64,000 bases of DNA. It comes from Mangifera indica. Its lineage: Eukaryota; Streptophyta; Magnoliopsida; Sapindales; Anacardiaceae. This document shows positions 46,191 to 56,649 of this stretch, one piece after another. Both the position numbers and the translations under genes were made by a program. The notes below the pieces were generated by a model that worked only from the letters and a program-made list of their open reading frames with translations, was not told the origin of the DNA and did not search any database. The DNA lies in contig NC_058149.1 in NCBI RefSeq assembly GCF_011075055.1, forward strand, positions 3,447,830 through 3,511,829, in the 5' to 3' direction. Numbering within the stretch: position 1 is the stretch's first letter; each line of letters begins with the position of its first letter.

Positions 46191-49100
46191 CTACCAAACA
46201 CAAAATAATGGGTTAGCACGTGTTAAAAGATACCAAAATGTAAAAGAAAAAAAATGTTTTAAGCTTAAAGATATGAATGAATATCAAGGTTTTTGAAATT
46301 TTAAACGTCTGTAAAAAGAATTTGTAAATAAATACCATATTTGTAAACATGTGTTGGACAGTGGAATTAAGGTCATCCTTCCAAAAAGACTTTGTATTGA
46401 TTGTCTCTGTTAATTGCACCTTCTTTAATTTTGGCGTGCTTAAACCTCCTTCAGAAAAAGTTTTCATATTGGGGCATTGACTCACAATGACTTGCTCTAA
46501 GCATGGGAATCGGAAAGTGTAATTGGCCGAGCAGAAGCATGTGAGGCTTTTCAAACAATGAAGCTCCAACATTTCCAATTGGTTGAAACCAATCTCCTCT
46601 TCTGTTGTCTTTATCTCAGACTCAGTTGCTATAATCTCTGTTACCAACTCACATTCTGTGATTTTGATTGTTGTGATTTGGACAAGAGTTCTCACTACTG
46701 AGCATGCTAATATTTTTGCCAATCCATTACAACGATAGACTTCCAAATGCTTTATGTTTTTGAACCAAATGTGTGAGGATGGCATCAAATATCTCAAATG
46801 ATGACAATTCCATATTCTCAGGGTTTGAAGATTTTGGAGAAATGTTTCCATCTGGGAATTTTGTTTGCTTGCACATCCTTCATATGGGGGTAGTTCTTGG
46901 AATGTACAATCATATAGACCAAGATCTTCTAAATTGTGCAATTTTTGAAGGAGACCAAACTGAAATCTGACTGAATAATCATCAAAGCTATCCAGTCCAA
47001 GAATTTTAAGTTTCCTAAAGCTCCTAGCTGGAATACGGTCGAGACATGAGGATGTTAAGTTACCGGCTTTTAAACCCAATATTTCCAAATTCGGTATGAC
47101 CTGAAAATCAATGAACAAGTAAATACAAGTGGCCAAAGTAGCAGCAGTCGGTTTCGTTAGTTACTTCTTATGAAATCATAAGCCACCGAAATTGACAATT
47201 TGAAAAACTATGAAATGAAAAAATGGAGGCATAATATTGTATCTACTTTTAAAGAAGAAATGTGACACTTTTAACCATTTGTCTTTTTCCAATTAATTAT
47301 GTATATTCTTTTTAATAAATATAATTTTGCAATTTGACTGTAAATATGACAAATTACAACTCCATTATTAATTAACAAAAATTATTTTTCTTTGAGACAT
47401 GTCAATGTTCCAGCGGACTGATCTAAAGAGAAAGAAAAAACTTAAACAAATTAAACGTAATGACTATGCTGCAGTTTTTAGTGGCAATCGGAGAAGTCAT
47501 ACCTTTTCAAACGAAAATAGGGCAGGTTGGCTCTCTCCATCTATAGCATATACTTGTATCTCCTTACAATCGTACACAACCAATTCCTTAAGCATTGGCC
47601 ATTCTGCTATATAGGACCCCAAGTAGAAATGTTTGAACTTTGGTAAATTCTCAAGTGTGAGCCTCGTTAAATGAGGAAACAAAAATTTTGGAGTCCCATC
47701 TACTTCCTGCTCAACAACAATTATCTCCAAACCACAAGAGAATAGCTCAAGTGTTCTGAGTTGCGAAAGACTAGTAGCTATGGAAACTGGAAACAGACTT
47801 TTTAAATTCCAACAGTTATTAACAGTTAATGTTTCTAGATTCTGAAAGGTAATTAGTCCTTGAGGACAATCAGATGGAACAATAGTCATCAATTTTTCAC
47901 AAAACTCGAATCTCACTTCTTTTAATTTGCAAAAGGAGTCTCCACGGAGCTGATTATGCCAAATCAGCTGCAAGTTATCCAAGTGTGAGAGTATCAGCTT
48001 CTCCAAGCCTGGCAAATCAGTCTACAAAAAAAGCAATGATCTAATAATAATTATACAGATAATGATAATTACAATTATAGTTTTAAGACAATTATTGGTA
48101 ATTAAATGCATATAATGGTCACACTAATAGCTATAAAGTTTGACATTGATAAGCCACGAAAATTTCAATAAGAAATTAGTTCACCTTGTCATCAAACAGA
48201 GGCTTTATATTAGTAGTAAGAATGTTCTCCAAGCTCACTTCTACACTAGAAGAATTGGGGAAGAATGTCTTTAAACTAGAGCAACTCTCAATGTGAAGTT
48301 CATTCAAGGTAGGGAATTGAACTAGATTTCCAATACCAAATCTTGTGAGTTTTGGAAGCCCTTGTAACTTCAAGTAGAATAGTTTAGGAAAATTCATTGG
48401 AATTATCTTATCTGCTCCTTGTAATTCTCCTGACTCAAATGTCACTGCTTCCATTGACTTGCAGTTGCATATCACAAGTTTTTGGAGTTGCACAAAACTT
48501 TTGACCATAGAAGGTGAAAACAGAAACTTCAAACCATTACACTCTTCCAATGTCAAGCTTTTTAGGCATTGAATAGAGGAAGACATTGGTTGGAGTAGAT
48601 TAACCCATATGTTCTCAATCTTAATAGAGGACAGTTTCAAGTTCTCCAATCTTGGTAACACAACCTATAGACACAAGTATTATTCCTTCATAAACAACTT
48701 ATATATTAAAAGAAAATAAATGAAAAAAGAAAAAAGAGGCAAAGAGATACATACCTCCAAGCCAAATTTTATGAGCTGCGGTAGGCCTTGTAGGACTACG
48801 GAGTGCAATTGTTCAAACTCAATCTTACAAACCTTTTGGCTTTCTTCAGCATGGTCTTCACTTTCTTCACCAAAAATCTCCTTTAGTGTCTTGCAATTAG
48901 TTACATCGATTTCTTCAAGCAGCAGTAAGTTTTTTGCCATGGAGGATGAGAAGAGATACCTCAGATTGTCACAATCAGCTACTTTTATTATTTTTAATTG
49001 GCTGAAAGATTTTTCATTATCTAAGCCGCAACATAGCTTCTCCATATGACTTAGATTAATAAGAAACATTGATTCTAAGATTGGAAAGGCATCATCAGAA

Positions 49101-51520
49101 TGAATGCACTCCATCGAGTTGACAATATACAAAATTTCAGAACTATTTTGTACAGAGAGATGCTTTAATTTTGGGAAACCTTCTCTGTCAAGTTCCCAAA
49201 GTATATCCTTAACACCATCAATCTGATCTAGATAGAGATATTTTGCTTTCTCCATCAAAATTTCGATCCCATGCCTCATATGAAGGCTTCCATTGAACTT
49301 CAATTTCAATGTTCTCGAGGTTTCATATTCATAACACCAGTCCCATTCATCTCCAATTTGTACTTTATACTTTTGTAAGTTCACTGGAATAAAGTCTTGT
49401 TGTATCATCTGCACATTCGGGATATTTATCCATAAACTGTTCAATTGAGGCAATTGCTTCAACTCTGCAAGACGAGCGTTATTTTGTCCTTCAACTTCCC
49501 ATTGATCAAAGCTATTATATATATATAGCTCTTCTAATCGAGACAAGCTGGCTATGACATTTGGTGGGATTACTTTAAGCTTTGGACAATCGCTCAATTG
49601 TAAATACTTCAGTCCCGTCAGTTGTTTAAATCTTTCAGGCAACTGCTCAAAATCACAACTTAGAAGTACAAGTTTCTCTAATTTCCTTAGCTCTCCCATC
49701 ATTGTTATATCTCCCAAAGAGCAATCATCGAGACACAATCCTTTAAGGTTTGTTAGGCAAACAAATGATGGTGGTGGTGGCATTAAACGAAATCCTTCCA
49801 GTTCTAGTGCTTTGAGTTCTCTCATTCCTTCGAAAAAGTTGTCTGGAATTTGTACACAAAGATCTTTTATAATAGCATAACTAAATAACTTTAGTTTTGG
49901 AAACTCTACCCTTTCAGGAAGCTCATGAATGTCCGTATAGGACAGAGAAATTGCAATCGAATCTTTGTACATTCTCTCCATCAACACCTCTTTAATGCCC
50001 TTGACATCTCGAATACCAAACATACATTTCTCTTTGGCAATTGATACAACAACAGTGTGAATGACATCATGCATTTTGACAATCTCGTTGTCGTTACCTT
50101 TCAACAACAAACATGAATCTTGGAGATAATCAATCAGCGACTTCATACTATTCTCTGCATCATTAAGTGAGTAAACATTTTCAAATAAACCCAACCCCAT
50201 ACATCTTAACAACAAGAAAGAGACATGTGCATCATTATATAGAGCACAAAGTAGAAGTAGTGATTGGGCTTCTTCACTGTTCAACAATTTGTAACTCAAT
50301 TCAATGGTTGAGTATAAAGTGTTATCCATTTCTGGAACGCATCTATGATTATAACTTTTTAATTGATGTAGGGCATGCTTCCAAACATAATCACTTTTAC
50401 CTTTCAAAGCATTTGCAATCGTTGTAACTGCAATTGGTAGCCCTGCACATTTTTGTACTATTTCCGCTACCATACCAGGTTTTTCTGATAAATCACCAAC
50501 AATTTTCCCAAACAAACTCCTTGCATCATCAGTAGCTAAAGGCTCAACCGATATATTCTTCTGAGTTTTCATTTGATTTAAGACAGCTAATGTTCTAGCT
50601 GTTAACAATATTGTGCACCGCTCTTGCTCATTATTGCTTTCTTTCCTGTCTTGCGGGATGCTACCTTTATCATCATAGCTTAAAGGAATTCCAACCTTCT
50701 TTAGGTCAAGCTTCTCCCAGATATTATCTACTATTACAAGGATTCTCTTGGAAATCTTTAACCTGTGGCGTAATTGATCAGCTCTTCCAGATAGACTTTC
50801 CTGGTCCTTAAATAACATGCCCAATTGACCAGCAATCTCGGCTTGGATTTGTTTAAGATCTGGAGTGTGTGTTACCTCAGCAATAACCACCTCATCAAAT
50901 ATCTTATCTTCCTTGGCTTTCCAAGCAACTTTTTTGACCAGTGTGGTTTTACCCACACCACCCATCCCGTGCACGCCAATCATATTAACAGTAGAATCTT
51001 TCAATGCATCCATAAGATCCTGGAAGTTTGACTCTCTTGAGTCAAAGTGTTCGTACTCCTTACCGACGAATATGGATTCCGTCCTCCGCAGAAGGGGTGG
51101 ATGTGAAATTCTATTGAAGTTTCCTTTTTCCAAGACCTTGGCACCTGCCTCCGCGACCTCCTCTGCTTCTTTGCTGAGCCTGTAACGTTTAATCAAATCA
51201 GGACACAACCCTTTGAAACAACGCTTCTTTGCTTTATCTTCATCATCAACGAGCTTTGCTACCCGTTCCATGAACTCTTCCACACTCTTCAGCCAGTCGG
51301 TAACTTCATTATAAATCTGTTCACCTTGTCTTTCAGCCATTTCTACATCTTCTTTCACATCTTCTCTTCTAATTTCAAGCTCCTTAACTTGCTCCTTCAG
51401 CTTCTTCATGTAGCTTTGGTACTTAAACACATAGTTAATCTGCCGACAACCGAATTCACACACTGTCTCTGTAACTCTCTCTGCCGCTGTTTCCAAAGCA
51501 GCAGTAGCCAGTTCAGCCAT
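43740..51520 (-). CDS. CC-NBS-LRR disease resistance protein, 7 exons, ~2159 aa
   Basis: Intracellular immune receptor of the RPS2/At4g27190-like CNL class. Proposed exons on the minus strand: 51520-48755, 48664-48185, 48021-47503, 47100-46336, 46190-45534, 45420-44902 and 44513-43740 (2766, 480, 519, 765, 657, 519 and 774 bp). Every intron is GT-AG and phase 0. Residues 1-150 form a coiled-coil-prone domain. NB-ARC motifs: P-loop GMGGVGKTT 185-193, kinase-2 LVIVDNIW 261-268 (its Trp is typical of non-TIR NLRs), RNBS-B TILLTAR 303-309, GLPI 360-363, RNBS-D LLLLCALY 421-428, MHDV 483-486. LRRs occupy about 540-2159. The LRR part consists of two tandem copies of a three-exon cassette. Exon 1 alone (922 codons) carries a complete NB-ARC. 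The joined model is inferred; the exon 4-5 link crosses a 145-bp intron. Nothing looks broken. Most such genes are shorter, so a fusion with a downstream LRR-only relative is the main alternative. Confidence 0.9.
46336..48664 (-). repeat. NLR LRR cassette 1 (exons 2-4)
   Basis: Exons 2, 3 and 4 (160, 173 and 255 codons). Exon 3 holds LILSHLDNLQLIWHNQLRGD and GESQPALFSFEK; exon 4 opens VIPNLEILGLKAGN and holds CFCSANYTFRFPCLEQVIVS. The same landmarks recur in cassette 2 at 43740-46190. Intron DNA between exons 3 and 4 (for example CAATTTGAAAAACTATGAAA near 47200) also matches cassette 2, so whole genomic DNA was duplicated, not only exons. Confidence 0.85.
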
Positions 51521-53262
51521 TACGTATTTCTTGCGATTTACTTTTTATCTTTTCCTTCTTTTTGGTTTAAAGAAGTAAAGCCACTGACAAACTCTCAATG
51601 AACAAAATCTAGCGACCAGAGAACTACAGGAGTAATTGTTGGATAATTAAAATTAGGAATATGAGAAACAATAAGATCAAAACGTAATTTAGGAGAAGGC
51701 TTTTTTTTTAGCAATAAGATAAAAAATGGTTTTTTTTTTTGTTTTTTGGATTTTTTTTTTTTTTTTTTTTTGGGTTTAAAGCTGAATATATAAGAGAAAA
51801 AGCTCTAAGTAAACAGAGAAGAAAAAGGAAAAATACAGACAACAAAGAACTCCAGGAGAGTAATTTTTGGATAATTAAGACAAGGGAAAAAGGCTTTTCA
51901 CGTTTTTTTTTTTTTTTTTTGCGTCGTGGTGGTGGTTTAAAAGAAGTAACTCTTGCTAGGCAAATATAAAAGAGAAAAGGGTGAACGATAAAAAATCTAG
52001 CTTCAAGCAAAAAGATAAATGATAAAAATAGGAGGAATAATAATTAAAGCAAAGCTAATTAAATACCAGAAGATTAAGAGAGTGAACAAGAAAACAACAG
52101 GAAGTGATTATGGAAGGCTTAAAACAAGTGCACCTGAATCGCTATCTTTCTGAGATTTGTTTTGGAGAACCAGAAAGCTGTAATGGCTTTTCTTCTGATT
52201 GAGGAAGATTGGACCAACAATTATTAGAGTGTTTGACAGCAAACGAGAAAGCAAGAGTGTGGTCCCATGGTCACAGATTGAGAAAAAAAAAAAAAAATCT
52301 TTAACTTGAGTTAGCTCCATGTTCCAACAATATTAGACAATAATTATCTTCATTTTCATGTGATTAGCCAATGTCCAATCGTCTCTCTCTTTAATCATGC
52401 ATTTTTTTTTTAATTTTTCTTAAATTTGTCTTTTTTTAATTTTATTTTATATATATTAATGTATTTACTATTTTTAAATAATTTTTAATTACTAATAAAA
52501 TAATATTTAATCATATAATAATATAATATTATTTCTAAACAAATTTATATTTATTATTTGTATATATAATATTATTAACATATTAATACATTATTTTATA
52601 AAAATTTAAAAAATCAAAATTTAGGCTAAAAAAATCAGCTTAAAATATAAAAGTTAATACCTGAATAGCTTTCACTCCTTCAATTCTATTCTATCATGAA
52701 GGAAGTTATGGAAATCATAATAAAGTACAATCTTCGTCCTTGCACAACTCACCCATCTTTACATTGATCAAAATATATGTTAAATTATAATTATATGTTA
52801 AAATTGATAAAATAATAATATTTGATGACCATGTCCATGATAATAAAGATAAAAAGTGATTGGAGTCTCTATTAAAATTTTAATTAAATTAACAATAAAA
52901 TGTATAATTAATTTTTTTGCCTATGTATTGGACTATGAGTTGTTCTGAATCTTTTTTTAAGTTATTTTATTTTACTAAATTGAAATTATTTTCAAAGAAA
53001 CTGATATACTTGATTGTTATTAATAATTATACAAAATTACTTTTAATAAATTTTATATGATTTATATTTAAAAAATATATTTAATAATTAATATTATTTT
53101 AAAAATTTATAATAATTGAATAATAAATTAGTCTTATTGATTAAATCAATCAAACCATGTCTAACAAGATACCGATCCAATAATTAATCTAGTTTTAAAA
53201 CCTTAGCAACTTTGAATGGCGGGTCTTGATGACTTGGATAATCCGAAGAGATGCTTTTAGTT
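51521..53262. promoter_or_regulatory. Upstream region of the NLR with triplicated leader repeat and homopolymer tracts
   Basis: Presumed 5' UTR and promoter of the NLR (transcribed leftward). Three related units begin GGTTTAAA at 51564, 51773 and 51933, and the first two share AACTNCAGGAG...TTGGATAATTAA. Each later unit is preceded by a long poly-T run (51751-51771, 51903-51920). A minus-strand TTATATATTC near 51784-51793 could be a TATA element, but several AT-rich alternatives exist. From 52390 the DNA is AT-rich and gene-free and includes the recurrent AATAAAATAATATTTAATCA motif at about 52490. Confidence 0.5.
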
Positions 53263-53272
53263 AAAAAAAAAA

Positions 53273-54046
53273 GGCCAAAAGATTTTTTTTCCCACCCAAG
53301 GTATAGTGAATTGCTATTCCCACCCACCAACTTTCAAAAACCCAATCACCCACCCATAATCAAATTTTCGTTAAAAATTTCAATTAACGTTAGGGGTAAA
53401 ATCATCATTTAGCAAAAAATTAAAGTTTTACTACGTTTTTCTCTCCCATATTTGAAAACTTACAATTTTCCCCTCAACTCAAGGTTTGAAAAGTGACAAA
53501 ACCCCCCTAGGATTTGTTCTTTTTCCTCCAACGTCTATTTCTCTTTCCTCGACCGTCAGCCATCCTCCCTTCCTCTCTTATCTCTCCTTCAGTCTGTCTC
53601 TATAGCATCCCCTCTTATAAACGAAGATGATGCGTCTTCGTTTCAGACAAAGAAGGACCGTCTTCATCTGAGATGAAGGCGATTTCATCTTCATCTACTT
53701 CGTCTCTGATCGAAGATACTATAGAGAGAGACCGGAGGAGAGATAAGAGGGAAAGAGAGGACGGTTGATGGTCAGGGAAGGAGAGATCAACGCCAGAGGA
53801 AGAGGAACAAACCCTAGGAGGGTTTTTGTCACTTTTCAAACCTTGGGTTAGGGGGAAAAATGTAATTTTTCAAATATGGAGAAAAAATATTAAAACTTTA
53901 ATTTTTTGCTAAATAATGATTTTACCCCTAACATTAATTGAAATTTTTAATGGAAATTTGATTGTGGGTGGGTGTTTAGATTTTTGAAAGTTGGTGGGTG
54001 TGAATGGGAATTCACTATACCATGGGTGGGAATAAGTCTTTTGGCC
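53273..54046. mobile_element. 774-bp foldback MITE, probably Mutator-like, with arms of ~300 bp or more
   Basis: The left arm GGCCAAAAGATTTTTTTTCC, then CACCCAAGGTATAGTGAATT, is mirrored on the right (reverse complement GGCCAAAAGACTTATTCCC, then CACCCATGGTATAGTGAATT). Pairing continues through CACCCACC, TTAGGGGTAAAATCAT, TTAGCAAAAAATTAAAGTTT, CAAGGTTTGAAAAGTGACAA and on to CTCTTATCTCTCC...TCTATAG, leaving a loop of about 100 bp near 53610-53716. Both sides are flanked by at least nine A residues, consistent with the 9-bp target duplication of Mutator elements but not proof of it. It carries no transposase. The 74-codon minus-strand frame inside is not considered a gene. Confidence 0.85.
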
Positions 54047-54558
54047 AAAAAAAAATAATAATTCCGGGGCCAGGGAATCTCGCGTAGCATAGCATGCTTT
54101 TCGGATTTTGACAAAATATTATCCTGATGGCAAGTGGGTCGGTCGTTGTTAATTATATACATGAATATCAGTCTCCCACTTTTCCAAACCAAATTGTATT
54201 AAAATAATACTGCATTAGGTGGCTAATAATAACTTTTATAGCCAAGTTGTATTAAAATAATATAGAACTTTACTTTTTGTGATCGTTTTATAAAATAAAT
54301 TATTAATTTTAATATAATCATTTTCAAATTAATTTATTAATTACTTTTAAATTACAACTTTGAATAATAAGTGATTAAGAAAATGTATAATAAAAACGTA
54401 TTCAATAGTTTTTTGTCCTCATTTAATTTAACTTTCCATTTTATAAATGAAAAGTGGGGAACCGGCAGCCTGAATTAGGTAAATGTTTCTATTTCTTCTT
54501 GGATGGTTTTTCTTGTTCTTTTAGAATATAAAATGTTTTAATACAGTTATCATTGGTC

Positions 54559-54560
<2 letters not shown>

Positions 54561-54619
<59 letters not shown>
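54561..54619. repeat. (TA)n microsatellite
   Basis: An uninterrupted run of about 29-30 TA units. It is likely to be length-polymorphic and prone to assembly error. Confidence 0.95.
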
Positions 54620-54622
<3 letters not shown>

Positions 54623-54837
54623 CTTCTGTTATCCACTTTTATAAATCAAATTGCACTGAATCAATCCTATTTAAGGTGGCTAATTATGTAGTATTATTTG
54701 TTTAGAAAGACTTGGACATTGACTCAAAGTAAGTCTTCTAGGTTCTTATACTAAAATATTGTGGTTAATAATATCATTATTCGTATACAGTTATCAACTA
54801 ATTATTCGTATAGATACACACTTTTGTGATTTTAAAT

Positions 54838-54838
<1 letters not shown>

Positions 54839-54904
<66 letters not shown>
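54839..54904. repeat. (TA)n microsatellite
   Basis: A second uninterrupted run of about 32 TA units, followed by the recurrent AAATTAAAAATAAAATAAT motif at 54910-54965. Confidence 0.95.
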
Positions 54905-54910
<6 letters not shown>

Positions 54911-55009
54911 TGATTTTAAATTAAAAATAAAATAATATTCAATCAGATAATAATATATTATGTATATATTTATTTATATTTTTTAAAATGTATACATATA
55001 ACATTGTTA

Positions 55010-56400
55010 ATCCGTATCATATAACATTGTAGTTCTATTTTTATCTCTTTTACTTTGTCCATTATTAATATGACATGTTAATTTTTTATTTTATTTTTGT
55101 TATCATAAGGTGAGAATTAGGCAAATAGAATGCTGTCATTCAAGCCAATTTTCACCATCTTAGATTCTATTTAGGTCAAATCATACCATTTCAAATACAA
55201 TCTTGTGTTGGTTAAGATCGTACCAAATCAATATTGTGTTGGTTATTTATTTTTTCCTTTATTTTTCAATTAAAGGTAAAAATCTAAGTGGCTAATTCCT
55301 AAGTTGGTGAAGGAAATTGGTTTGTTTATATCTTAGGATGAAATTGTTATTAACCCTATAATATATATCTTATAAAACTAATCCTATATACAATTATTAA
55401 ATGATTTTGAATTATAAAAAAAAAAAATTTAATTATATGATAACATATTATCATTAACACCAAAATTATCTAAACTGTCGAAATATAGTTTTGCCAAAGA
55501 GTGAAGTAGTTTTTATCAAACTTTGGCAAGTGGAAATATATTTTTCAACCAACTAAATTGTGTGTGTGTGTGTGTGTGTACATATATACACACACATGTA
55601 CAAAAAGTCCCCTATTCTGCTGTCAATCCTTGTTTAGGACATGGAAATATAATGGACAGTCATTGCCAGGTAACCTTGGCTAATTCTAATTTTTTAAAAT
55701 AAACTTATTAAAATTAAATAATAATATTTTAATAAATTCCCGTATAATTAATATTTACACTTTTTAACATTTATGTTTTCTACATTTTTTAGAAATATGG
55801 GTCATATCTGTTTCAGTCTTTTTGCATTATTCATCCTTTTTGGGCGTGAGGTATATGTGATAAGCTCCACATTTATCCGGTAAGTGCAATTAATTTCTTT
55901 CAAGGAGTGGATTCGAGCAAAGGTTCAAATTCGGTTTGAGAGTATTTTAAGAGTAAACTCTTGATTTATATAGTATCATAGTTATGATATTAATTAATGA
56001 AATTAAGATATCACTTGTTTGGTACAATCAGTCTGCTCTGAAAAACAATCTACTCAAATAAAATTTTCTCCTTAAACGAAAAAAAAAAAAGTTTGTTTGG
56101 AGTGTGGGTAACCAAAAATCCCATGGACTTAGCCCTCAGGGGGCTGTGGAAACCAGAGGAAGCACTAATGTATAATCAATAGGTTTCCAAAGGGCTGGTA
56201 AATAAACGTAGTTAGAAATATAATCAGCTTCTGAGAAGCCACCTTCCAGCCACAAGAACAAATCCTCTTAAAGGCCGACTAACGAATTGGTAATAGTAGG
56301 CAAGCAGATAAAACAATTTCTATTTCTTTCTAAATAGTTTCTCTGTTTATCTCTTTCTTTCTTTTATATATAAAGGAAGACCTCCCCCAATTCTCTATCT
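55010..56400 (+). repeat. Non-coding tandem duplication, copy 1
   Basis: Matches 56650-58390 in order: TCCATTATTAATATG at 55058 (56693 in copy 2), CAAGCCAATTT, CATTTCAAA, TTCTACATTTTT, GTAACCAAAAATCCC at 56108 (58081 in copy 2), then GGACTTAGCCCTCAGG, GGCTGTGG, CCAGAGGAAGCA, GCCACAAGAACAAATCCTCT and TAAAG. There is a short (GT)n-(AC)n stretch at 55560-55600. No coding frame. TATATATAAAGG near 56370 resembles a TATA box, so the conserved 3' part may be an old promoter. Confidence 0.75.
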
Positions 56401-56649
56401 TAGGTTTCATCTATCATTTTGATTTTAAATGGATTTATTTATTTTATGTACATATGTCAAATGGGTCATGTTGGCCCACAGCTTAACCGAGTCATAAAAT
56501 TTTAGTTCAGTCCAATTCAATTTGGTATTATGTATAATTTATTTAAAAAATTAATAAATAAATATAATTATAATTATAATATAAAAATTATTTTTTTAAA
56601 GAATTAACAAAAAAGGCTTGGTCCTAAATATGTAGGATTGAATCGCAAG

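Noticed and set aside
43740..48664. Treating each LRR block as a separate small gene
   Set aside because: Blocks lack their own start, begin at AG acceptors and end at GT donors, are all phase 0, and read as one protein with the NBS exon.
51708..52010. 100-codon Lys-rich/Phe-rich frames upstream of the NLR
   Set aside because: Translations of poly-T/poly-A tracts in the leader repeats.
53615..53839. Ser/Asp-rich 74-codon minus-strand frame
   Set aside because: It lies across the loop and arm of the foldback element, with no family resemblance.
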